This document shows, in pieces, positions 1-7,240 of a stretch of DNA of 14,613 nt. A program made the position numbers and the translations under genes. Numbering within the stretch: the stretch's first letter is position 1; every line of letters starts with the position of its first letter. The stretch comes from Bacteroides sp. CAG:545 (GTDB lineage: Bacteria; Bacteroidota; Bacteroidia; Bacteroidales; UBA932). The DNA lies in the NCBI GenBank assembly GCA_000432515.1, contig HF996027.1:9951-24563 (forward strand). The letters are read 5' to 3'. The notes below the pieces were generated by a model. That model did not search any database and was not told where the DNA came from. It saw nothing but the letters and a program-made list of their open reading frames with translations.

Positions 1-1086
1 TTCCTGCTGCTCTGGCTGAACCTTCATCTCAAGATTCCGAAAGTCTTCGAGGCAGCCCCCATCAATTCCGCATGGCGCGTCATCAAAGTCTTCGGTCTGC
101 AGCTGCACGTGTATGAATTCGTGAAAGTATTCATGATAATGTACCTGGCATGGGCAATGCAGGCATTGAAGGACGGAAAGACCACATTGGCAAAGAAACT
201 GGCGAAGAAGCTGCAGTTCGAGTGGCTCGGCACCGAAACCGGAAAGCGCTACTTCTACATCATATTCCCTATCGCTTTCGTGTGCCTGATGGTAGCTGGA
301 GGCGGCTTTTCCAGCACACTGATAATCGGAGTGATACTGTTCTTGACCGCCATAATCGCAGGTCTCGAAAAGAAGTATATCTGTCAGATGATCCTTATCG
401 GGGTCGCAGGTGCGTCACTTATATTTGGCACATACTACATTTCCGGAGGCAAATTATTCACCAGGGTCGGCACAGTCATAAGCAGACTGGAGAACCGCGA
501 TCCGCTGAAGGAACTTCACGCCACCAAGCAGGGCACATTGGAATTCCAGAACATCCTGGATGACAACATGCAGGAGATAAGCGCGAAAATTGCCATAAGC
601 GAAGGCGGACTGTTCGGCAAGGGACCAGGAAACAGCACACAGAGATATGTCGTGGCGGTGATGTACGAAGACTACATGTATGCCTTCATAGTAGAAGAAT
701 ACGGCCTGCTGTTCAGCATATTCATAATGATATTGTATGGCAGTCTGATTGCCCGGGGAGCGGTCATAGTGCGATATTGCGACAACCGCTATGTGAGGAC
801 ACTGATTGCCGGACTGATTCTTCTGATATCCGGCCAGGCGCTTTTCCATATGCTTGTCAATGCTGATGCACTGTTTTTCCACACGGGACAGACACTCCCG
901 ATGATAAGCTACGGAACCAGCTCTTTCCTGGCAATGAGTATCGCATTCGGAGTCATACTGTCTGTCAGCAGGATGGCCCAGGACAAGCTCCTGGAAGAGA
1001 ACCGGCAGAAGGAACTCGCTGCAGCCGCAGAAAACGGCACGACTGAAGACAGCGAGGCGGAAAATGAACCAAAAACGGAGGAATGA
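1..1086 (+). CDS. ftsW: FtsW, septal peptidoglycan glycosyltransferase (SEDS family), 5' partial
   Basis: SEDS-family inner-membrane protein that polymerises lipid II at the division septum with its partner class B PBP. The frame is open from base 1, so the N-terminus lies outside the window; 361 residues are visible. Family signatures seen: a GPGNSTQR segment near visible residue 208 followed by an EEYG segment, and HTGQTLPMISYG at 294-305, which matches the FtsW/RodA/SpoVE C-terminal signature (TGxxLPFISYG). Several long hydrophobic segments are consistent with a polytopic protein. The last 40 or so residues form a charged, Ala/Glu-rich cytoplasmic tail. A GTG at 109 is an in-frame internal codon and not a start, because the FtsW homology (an EFVK...YLA segment) runs through it. 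The stop overlaps the murG start in ATGA. FtsW is favoured over RodA because the gene sits between dcw genes. Confidence 0.93.
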   Translation, partial: FLLLWLNLHLKIPKVFEAAPINSAWRVIKVFGLQLHVYEFVKVFMIMYLAWAMQALKDGKTTLAKKLAKKLQFEWLGTETGKRYFYIIFPIAFVCLMVAGGGFSSTLIIGVILFLTAIIAGLEKKYICQMILIGVAGASLIFGTYYISGGKLFTRVGTVISRLENRDPLKELHATKQGTLEFQNILDDNMQEISAKIAISEGGLFGKGPGNSTQRYVVAVMYEDYMYAFIVEEYGLLFSIFIMILYGSLIARGAVIVRYCDNRYVRTLIAGLILLISGQALFHMLVNADALFFHTGQTLPMISYGTSSFLAMSIAFGVILSVSRMAQDKLLEENRQKELAAAAENGTTEDSEAENEPKTEE

Positions 1087-2243
1087 TGGAAACGAAAAAA
1101 GCATTGAGAATCATAATCAGCGGCGGCGGAACGGGCGGACACATATTCCCGGCCATATCCATCGCCAACAAGATGAAGGAACTTTGCCCTGAAAGCGAAA
1201 TACTTTTCGTGGGTGCTGAAGGCAAGATGGAGATGGAAAAGGTTCCGGCGGCAGGTTACAGGATTATCGGGTTGCCGATTGTGGGGCTGCAGCGCAAACT
1301 CACCCTCCACAATATCGTCAATGACCTCCAGGCCCCGTTCAAGGTAATAGCCAGCATATGCAAGGCCGGCAAGATCATCCGTGAGTTCAAGCCGGACATC
1401 GCAATCGGCGTAGGCGGATATGCCAGCGCTCCCCTGCTGATGGCTGCCGAAAGGGCCGGTATCCCGACATTGATACAGGAACAGAACGGCTTTGCGGGAC
1501 TGACCAACAAGATTCTCGGCAAGAAAGCCGGCAAGATCTGTGTCGCATATGAAGGCATGGAAAGGTTCTTCCCAGCCGACAAGATAGTCATGACAGGCAA
1601 TCCGATCCGCAAGGAAATAGTGCCGCCGACAGAGCAGATGAAAGAGGAGGGCCTCAGATATTACGGCCTTGACGCCAGTAAAAAGCACATTCTCATTACC
1701 GGCGGAAGCCTCGGAAGCGGGACATTGAACAAATCCGTCCAGAACTGGATCAATGACGGCTGTCCCGGCGGTGAAGGCATTGAGATCCTGTGGCAATGCG
1801 GCAAATACTACAAGAGCGCGACTGACAGGTTCATGGAAGAAGCTGCAGCCCAGGGCAAGGGAGGAACGACATTGAAATACATCCATCACAGCGACTTCAT
1901 CGGCCGCATGGACTTGGCCTACGCGGTGGCTGACGTGGTGATTGCGCGTTCCGGCGCCAGCACAGTCTCAGAACTCTGCGCCGCACACAAGGCAGCCATC
2001 TTCGTTCCGTCGCCCAACGTGGCCGAAGACCACCAGACGCACAACGCAATGGCCCTCGTGAGGAAGGATGCAGCTATGCTCGTAAAAGACGCCGAGGCGC
2101 CTGAAAAACTCCTGCCGACCGCTGTCGCGCTGCTTTCGGACAATGAAAAGATAGAGTCAATGCAGAAGAACATTGCAAAACTGGCAATGACAAGGGCGGC
2201 CGACATCATTGCAGAAGAGGCATATAAACTAGTCAACAGATAA
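1083..2243 (+). CDS. murG: MurG, lipid II-forming GlcNAc transferase
   Basis: Peripheral membrane GT28 enzyme that transfers GlcNAc from UDP-GlcNAc to lipid I, making lipid II on the cytoplasmic face; its product feeds FtsW. 386 residues, slightly longer than the usual 355-370. Visible motifs: glycine-rich GGGTGGH at residues 14-20 (lipid I/phosphate side), GVGGY at 109-113, TGNP at 171-174, a second glycine loop (TGGSLGSG) near 206-213, and the UDP-GlcNAc-binding region SGASTVSEL from 290 followed by PSPNVAEDHQT, which is diagnostic of MurG. Two tandem ATG codons (1083 and 1086) could each be the start. The first overlaps the ftsW stop by 4 bases, suggesting translational coupling. murC follows after 5 bases. 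Confidence 0.97.
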   Translation: MMETKKALRIIISGGGTGGHIFPAISIANKMKELCPESEILFVGAEGKMEMEKVPAAGYRIIGLPIVGLQRKLTLHNIVNDLQAPFKVIASICKAGKIIREFKPDIAIGVGGYASAPLLMAAERAGIPTLIQEQNGFAGLTNKILGKKAGKICVAYEGMERFFPADKIVMTGNPIRKEIVPPTEQMKEEGLRYYGLDASKKHILITGGSLGSGTLNKSVQNWINDGCPGGEGIEILWQCGKYYKSATDRFMEEAAAQGKGGTTLKYIHHSDFIGRMDLAYAVADVVIARSGASTVSELCAAHKAAIFVPSPNVAEDHQTHNAMALVRKDAAMLVKDAEAPEKLLPTAVALLSDNEKIESMQKNIAKLAMTRAADIIAEEAYKLVNR

Positions 2244-2248
2244 GCATT

Positions 2249-3610
2249 ATGGCAACAAGATACAAGAACATATATTTTATCGGAATCGGCGGAATCGGCA
2301 TGAGCGCCATCGCCAGATACTTCAAGTTCAAGGGCCTGAACGTAACGGGCTACGACAAGACGGAGTCCGAATTGACCGACGCCCTGCAGAAAGAAGGGAT
2401 CGACGTCCACTATGAGGACAATACGGACTTCATCCCGAAAGACGTGGAAAACACGCTGGTAGTCTATACGCCTGCCATCCCGCATGACATGGGCGAACTC
2501 GTGTATGTCCAGGAGCACGGCTACAAGGTCCTGAAACGCTCCAAGGTTCTGGGAGAAATCACTGACGGAGAGCGTTGCCTCGCTGTTTCGGGGACACACG
2601 GCAAGACCACTACAAGTACATTGACGGCACATATTCTGAAAGAAAGCGGCGAAGGCTGCTCGGCATTCCTGGGCGGAATTTCCAAGAACTACGACACGAA
2701 CCTGCTCATGAGCCATACGGATACCGTGGTCGTGGAGGCGGACGAATTCGACCGTTCCTTCCTGCAGCTTCACCCTGAAATCGCAGTGATTACGGCCATG
2801 GACGCTGATCATCTGGACATTTACGGAAACCTCAACCACGTGCATGAGGCATTCAAGGCATTCGCGTCGCAGGTTCACGGCACCGTCATCGCGAAACTCG
2901 GTCTGGACATCACTCCGGCAGACACATCTGCCAAGATCCTCACCTACCATTACAATGACAGTTCCGCTGATTTCTACGCCAGGAATCCGAAACCGGACAG
3001 CCTCGGCTACTTCAGCTTCGACCTGGTTTATCCGGGAGGAGTCATCGAAAATGTAAAATGCGGCACGCCGGGATGGGTCAATGTAGAGAACGGCATTGCT
3101 GCTGCGGCCATCTGCCTGACATACGGCATCAATCCTGAGAGAATACGTAAAGCGCTCGGGACTTTCCAGGGCGTAAAGCGCAGACTCGACATCCACCTCA
3201 ACACAGAAAAGCTCTCATACATAGACGATTACGCTCACCATCCGAAAGAGCTGAGCACGGCCATAAGTTCGATGAGGGACATTTTCCCGGGAAGAAAGCT
3301 GACCGCGGTTTTCCAGCCTCACCTCTTCACCCGCACCCGCGATTTTGCTGACGGGTTCGCCGAGGCTCTCAGCAAGGTGGACAAGCTCATCCTTCTGGAC
3401 ATTTACCCTGCAAGGGAAGAACCGATACCGGGAGTCACATCCGAAATCATCTTCGACAAGGTCACGGCTCCGGAAAAAGTGCTGCTGAAGAAAGAAGAAC
3501 TGATGGATTACCTGGCCAAAGAGCCTCTCGACGTGCTTGTCACCTTCGGTGCAGGCAACATTGACAGATTCATCGGACCGATAACGGAACTGCTGAGAAA
3601 GAGACTGTAA
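2249..3610 (+). CDS. murC: MurC, UDP-N-acetylmuramate--L-alanine ligase
   Basis: Cytoplasmic Mur ligase that adds L-Ala to UDP-MurNAc with ATP, the first step of the peptide stem. 453 residues, normal for the family. Domain 1 is a Rossmann fold with GIGGIGMSA at 12-20. Domain 2 has the ATP-binding loop GTHGKTTT at 115-122, the VEADEFDRS segment near 162-170 and the AMDADHLD segment at 183-190. Domain 3 has DDYAHHP at 326-332, QPHLFTRT at 356-363 and a GAGNID turn at 434-439. The HHP motif and the N-terminal GIGGIGMSA separate MurC from MurD/E/F. Spacing is 5 bases after murG and 2 bases before ftsQ, so it is within the dcw operon. Nothing is truncated and the key residues are present. Confidence 0.98.
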   Translation: MATRYKNIYFIGIGGIGMSAIARYFKFKGLNVTGYDKTESELTDALQKEGIDVHYEDNTDFIPKDVENTLVVYTPAIPHDMGELVYVQEHGYKVLKRSKVLGEITDGERCLAVSGTHGKTTTSTLTAHILKESGEGCSAFLGGISKNYDTNLLMSHTDTVVVEADEFDRSFLQLHPEIAVITAMDADHLDIYGNLNHVHEAFKAFASQVHGTVIAKLGLDITPADTSAKILTYHYNDSSADFYARNPKPDSLGYFSFDLVYPGGVIENVKCGTPGWVNVENGIAAAAICLTYGINPERIRKALGTFQGVKRRLDIHLNTEKLSYIDDYAHHPKELSTAISSMRDIFPGRKLTAVFQPHLFTRTRDFADGFAEALSKVDKLILLDIYPAREEPIPGVTSEIIFDKVTAPEKVLLKKEELMDYLAKEPLDVLVTFGAGNIDRFIGPITELLRKRL

Positions 3611-3612
3611 AG

Positions 3613-4395
3613 ATGAATTTCAAGGCCCACATAAAATACATTGTCGCAGGACTGCTGCTTGCGGGCATTGCCGGAATACTGTTCGTTTCCGGAAGGGAGC
3701 ACCATGCCGGAATTCAGACTACCACGTGTTCTTCTATAGTGGTCGAATTCAGCGACGACATGAATTTCATCAATGCTGACGACGTGAAGGGCTACATTGC
3801 CAAAGGCTATGGAAACTGCTCGGGAAAAAGGCTCGAGGAAATAGATCTCGGCAAAATCGAGGAGGTCCTGGACAAGAAGAGCGCAATACGAAAAAGTGAG
3901 GCCTACACCACGACAGACGGCACATTGCACATAATGATTTCGCAGCGTAAGCCGGTCGTGAGATTCGTTTCCGACAAGGGAGGATGGTACGCTGACGAGA
4001 CCGGATTCATATTTCCGCTGCAGAAGAAGTTCACTTCAAGAGTGCCTATTGTGGACGGGGCCATTCCGCTGGATATCAGCAGGGACTACAAGGGTCTGCC
4101 GAAAACGAAATACGAAAAGGCCTGGGTGGAAGGCATCCTGGATTTCGTGCAGTATCTTAACGAGAACAGGAAATGGCGGGATGCCGTGGCGCAGATTCAC
4201 GTGGAAGGAAACGGGCATCTCGTGATCGTCCCGAGAAACGGACGCGAGAAGTTTGAAATCGGAAGGCCTGACGAATTCAAGAAGAAGTTTGCTAAAATCG
4301 AAGATTATTATAAATTTATCGTGCCTGAGAAAGGGGCTGACGCATATACCAAGGTCAATGTATCTTTCGACGGACAGATAGTTTGCAGAAAATAA
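3613..4395 (+). CDS. ftsQ: FtsQ, bitopic divisome protein with POTRA domain
   Basis: Membrane-anchored division protein linking early and late divisome components in the periplasm. 260 residues: a short cytoplasmic N-terminus, one membrane segment at about residues 8-26, then a periplasmic part whose start (about 42-110) fits a POTRA domain (a VEFSDDMNFINADDVK-type strand-helix, then an EVLDKKSAIRKSEAY segment and an MISQRKPVVR strand). A GGWYADETGFIFPL segment at about 125-138 matches the FtsQ/DivIB beta-domain pattern (conserved D and G after the POTRA). Sequence identity in this family is low, so the call rests on topology, these segments and its position between murC and ftsA. It starts 2 bases after murC; ftsA begins 11 bases after its stop. 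Confidence 0.93.
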   Translation: MNFKAHIKYIVAGLLLAGIAGILFVSGREHHAGIQTTTCSSIVVEFSDDMNFINADDVKGYIAKGYGNCSGKRLEEIDLGKIEEVLDKKSAIRKSEAYTTTDGTLHIMISQRKPVVRFVSDKGGWYADETGFIFPLQKKFTSRVPIVDGAIPLDISRDYKGLPKTKYEKAWVEGILDFVQYLNENRKWRDAVAQIHVEGNGHLVIVPRNGREKFEIGRPDEFKKKFAKIEDYYKFIVPEKGADAYTKVNVSFDGQIVCRK

Positions 4396-4406
4396 AGAAC
4401 TCTAAT

Positions 4407-5891
4407 ATGGAAACAGATAGAATCACTGAAAGAATTATAGCAGCCGTGGATATGGGCTCCAGCAAGATTTCGCTCGGAGTGGCGCTGGTAGAAGGAAACA
4501 ACACGAAAATTCTGTTCCACAGATCGCTTCCGTCAGACGGTGTTGTCGGAAGTGAGGTCATAAACCCGACCAAGGCCAAAACAGTTCTCGGGAAACTCAT
4601 CAGACAGGCTGAGGAAGAACTGAGCATCAAGATAAAGCAGGCGGTAGTGGCATTACCGAAATGCAATATCCGTAAAATGGATGCCACAGGGACAATGAGC
4701 AGGAGCAACCCTGAAGACTGCATCTGCGAGGAGGAGGTCAATGCCACAAAGGACCTTGCCGAAGTTAAGCTGGAAGAACAGATCAGCAACAAAGAACGCA
4801 TTTACGGCGCGATAGCCCAGTCATTCTCGACAGACGACTATATCCAGCAGATAGAGAACGACATTATCGGCATGACCGGCGAAACGCTGACCGGCAATTT
4901 CAAGGTGTTCATCGGCAGGAACACTCCTGTAACCAATCTCACCAGGATGTTCAATGAATTGGGCATCGGGATTGCCAGGTTTTATTTCGCTCCGTTGGCC
5001 AGCGCAAGAGCTGTGCTGACTGAGGACGAGACCAACAACGGCATTGGCCTTATAGATTTCGGAGCAGGTTCGACATCCATAAGCATTTTCAAGAAGAAGG
5101 TACTGATAGACTATTACGGAATACCGTTCGGCGCCGGCAACATAACCGGGGACATAAATCTGGAATGCGGTCTGACTGAGACACTTGCAGAGAATCTCAA
5201 GAAGGGCTACGGCGGATGTCTCACGGAAAATCTTACCAGCATCAATGACAAGACACTCCAGATCGAGACGGAAGACCAGTCCCCATATATCCAGGTTCCG
5301 GTGAATTATCTTTCTGAAATCATCACGGCAAGGGAGCGGGAAATCATCGACGCGATGCTCTACGAAATTCAGAGAAGCGGAACTACCCGTGACCTGAGAA
5401 GAGGCCTGGTGATTACCGGTGGCGGTTCCGAGATGCTTAATCTTACCGCATTGGTCAAGGAAATGTCAGGATATATGGTAAAGAAGGGCGCTCCGCGTCA
5501 CAAGTTCGTGGCGACAGGAAATGAGAGCATTTTCAAAAGTGACTCCTGCGTACTTGCAGGTATGATTCTGCTCGCAAGAGATGAAAACATCAACTGCGGA
5601 CTTTATGATGCCATTGAAGAGACTCCTGGTGAACCGACAGAAGTAAATCCGGTCATGCCTGGTGACGATACAGTAAACAGCATTGACACCGACAGCACGG
5701 AAACTCCTGATACAGAGAAGACTGACGAAAGCCCTGCAGCAGAAACCGGGACTCCGGAGCCGAAAATAGAGGAGAAGCCGGAAAAGGAGGAGAAGCCTAA
5801 GAAAGAGGGAATGTTCGAGAGATGGAAAAAGAGTTTCACGCTCAAGATCAGCAACATTAACAATGAAATCAACAAGGAGAACAAGATATGA
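4407..5891 (+). CDS. ftsA: FtsA, actin-like membrane anchor for FtsZ, with long acidic C-terminal linker
   Basis: Actin/Hsp70-fold ATPase that tethers FtsZ filaments to the inner membrane. The ATG at 4407 is chosen; an in-frame TTG at 4383 would put the start inside ftsQ and add eight residues lacking homology. From 4407 it has 494 residues against about 420 in E. coli. Visible ATPase motifs: phosphate-1 loop VDMGSSK at 14-20, phosphate-2 loop IDFGAGST with Asp217, and the adenosine motif TGGGSEM starting near 337. From about residue 404 there is a tail of about 65 residues rich in Glu, Pro, Thr and Lys, then a basic/aromatic segment (MFERWKKSFTLKI, about 469-481) that fits an amphipathic membrane-targeting helix. 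The stop overlaps the ftsZ start in ATGA. Confidence 0.96.
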   Translation: METDRITERIIAAVDMGSSKISLGVALVEGNNTKILFHRSLPSDGVVGSEVINPTKAKTVLGKLIRQAEEELSIKIKQAVVALPKCNIRKMDATGTMSRSNPEDCICEEEVNATKDLAEVKLEEQISNKERIYGAIAQSFSTDDYIQQIENDIIGMTGETLTGNFKVFIGRNTPVTNLTRMFNELGIGIARFYFAPLASARAVLTEDETNNGIGLIDFGAGSTSISIFKKKVLIDYYGIPFGAGNITGDINLECGLTETLAENLKKGYGGCLTENLTSINDKTLQIETEDQSPYIQVPVNYLSEIITAREREIIDAMLYEIQRSGTTRDLRRGLVITGGGSEMLNLTALVKEMSGYMVKKGAPRHKFVATGNESIFKSDSCVLAGMILLARDENINCGLYDAIEETPGEPTEVNPVMPGDDTVNSIDTDSTETPDTEKTDESPAAETGTPEPKIEEKPEKEEKPKKEGMFERWKKSFTLKISNINNEINKENKI

Positions 5892-7156
5892 TGGACGAGG
5901 TTACTGAGATATTACCGACCGACTGGAAGCCGGAGAACTCAATGATAAAGGTAATCGGTGTCGGAGGAGGAGGCTGCAATGCAGTCACATACATGTACAA
6001 CCAGAAGATCCAGGGTTGCAGTTTCATTGTCTGCAACACTGATTCCCAGGCACTTGAAAAAAGCAATGTCCCTATCAAGATTCCTCTTGGAGACGGTCTG
6101 GGCGCAGGAACGAAACCGGACAGGGCGAAAATTGCCGCGTCGGAATCACAGGAACTGATCGCCAAGACCGCATTGGACAACGGTACCCGTATGCTGTTCA
6201 TAACGGCCGGACTCGGCGGAGGAACAGGCACGGGAGCATCACCGATCATCGCCAAGATGGCCAAAGACAGAGGTATCCTGACCGTGGCTGTAGTCACCAT
6301 TCCGTTCAAGGAAGAAGGGAGGCTGGCCATGGCCAAGGCCAATGACGGTATCCTCGAACTCAAGCGGCACGTGGACAGCCTGCTGATAATCAATAATGAG
6401 AAACTCTATTCATGCTTCGGGACCATGCTTCTCCAGGAGGCCTGGCCTAAGGCGGACGAGATTCTCGCCACAGCTGTCCGAGGCATTATCGAAATCATCA
6501 AGAAGCCGGGCTTCATCAATGTCGATTTCCAGGATGTCATCACAATGATGAAAAACAGCGGAATGGCACTGATGGGCTGCGGTACGGGCAAAGGCAAAAA
6601 CAGACTTGAAGATGCTGTAAAACAAGCACTTGTCTCCCCTCTGCTGAACGATTTCGACCTCAAGACCGCGAAGAACAGACTGATCAATATCACTGTCGGA
6701 CGCAATGACAAGGGCCTCACGATGGAAGAACTCAACGCCATCAGCAAACTTGTGGCCGAATATACCGGCGAAGTGGAGAAATCCAAACGCGGCATCATTA
6801 TGGATGACGACCCAGAGTTCGGTGACACGGTCCGCATCACAGTCATCGCCACCGGCTTCCAGGCGAACATTTCGGAGATAACAGGAGGTGATTACGGTAA
6901 GATCATCCCTATCCCGAAGGATTTCACCTATACGGATGAATACACGCCACAGTCAGGCGAGATTTCACTGTCAAACGATACGGAACCCACATTCACCAAG
7001 ATAGGAACAGGAACAAACGTGAACTGCCCGCATTTCCATTATGATTCTGTCCCGGTCCTGGTGGTGGAACCTGGCACCGACACAAGTGCATTGACAGAGA
7101 ACTCTGCATTGTCCCGCAGCGCGATTCAGACAAGCGGGAACGCCGAAAGATTTTAA
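5888..7156 (+). CDS. ftsZ: FtsZ, tubulin-like division GTPase
   Basis: GTPase that polymerises at midcell into the Z-ring. 422 residues from the ATG at 5888 (a tandem ATG at 5891 is an alternative). GTP-binding features: VGGGGCNAV at 25-33, the tubulin signature GGGTGTG at 110-116, and IPFKEEGR at 138-145. The synergy T7 loop is NVDFQD at 211-216, supplying the catalytic Asp to the neighbouring subunit. The globular core ends near the ATGF at 321-324. A tail of about 98 residues follows, Thr/Ser/Asp-rich with a CPHFHY patch near 380-385. I cannot recognise the usual FtsA-binding C-terminal peptide (DxPxFLR-like); the protein ends SGNAERF. The 4-base overlap with ftsA suggests coupled translation. 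Confidence 0.97.
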   Translation: MMDEVTEILPTDWKPENSMIKVIGVGGGGCNAVTYMYNQKIQGCSFIVCNTDSQALEKSNVPIKIPLGDGLGAGTKPDRAKIAASESQELIAKTALDNGTRMLFITAGLGGGTGTGASPIIAKMAKDRGILTVAVVTIPFKEEGRLAMAKANDGILELKRHVDSLLIINNEKLYSCFGTMLLQEAWPKADEILATAVRGIIEIIKKPGFINVDFQDVITMMKNSGMALMGCGTGKGKNRLEDAVKQALVSPLLNDFDLKTAKNRLINITVGRNDKGLTMEELNAISKLVAEYTGEVEKSKRGIIMDDDPEFGDTVRITVIATGFQANISEITGGDYGKIIPIPKDFTYTDEYTPQSGEISLSNDTEPTFTKIGTGTNVNCPHFHYDSVPVLVVEPGTDTSALTENSALSRSAIQTSGNAERF

Positions 7157-7167
7157 GGGCCAGTTAA

Positions 7168-7199
7168 TTTGGTAGATTTCAAAACAACATCTAATTTTG
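7168..7199 (+). promoter_or_regulatory. Predicted Bacteroides-type promoter for the gltX unit
   Basis: The ftsZ-gltX gap holds TTTG at 7168-7171 and TAATTTTG at 7192-7199, separated by 20 bases. This matches the Bacteroidetes housekeeping promoter consensus (-33 TTTG, 19-21 bases, -7 TAnnTTTG). Transcription would begin near 7203-7206, giving a leader of about 35 bases before the gltX ATG. It also argues against the in-frame TTG at 7169 as the gltX start, since that codon overlaps the -33 box. Confidence 0.7.
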
Positions 7200-7210
7200 C
7201 GGTTGTAAAT

Positions 7211-7230
7211 GGGAAGCACTGGAGTTTCCC
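7211..7230 (+). promoter_or_regulatory. Hairpin in the predicted gltX leader
   Basis: GGGAAGC (7211-7217) can pair with GTTTCCC (7224-7230), 7 pairs with one G-U, closing a 6-base loop. It lies between the predicted transcription start and a GGGAG purine run (7231-7235) that sits 5 bases before the gltX ATG. It is not followed by a T run, so it is not a terminator. A role in mRNA stability or start-site exposure is inference. Confidence 0.35.
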
Positions 7231-7240
7231 GGGAGTAAAA

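Noticed and set aside
420..427. TATATTTG as a -7 promoter box inside ftsW
   Set aside because: No TTTG at the required distance upstream, and it sits within a continuous operon.
1919..3196. Long open frame on the - strand opposite murG and murC
   Set aside because: It is antisense to two clear Mur genes and its translation shows no recognisable domain; it arises from the codon use of the real genes. The same applies to other antisense frames such as 909-1889 and 6971-7903.
4383..4406. In-frame TTG giving a longer FtsA
   Set aside because: It lies inside the end of ftsQ and adds residues with no family match; the ATG at 4407 is a better start.
7169..7240. In-frame TTG giving a longer GluRS
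   Set aside because: The codon overlaps the predicted -33 box, and the 24 added residues precede the conserved N-terminus without homology.
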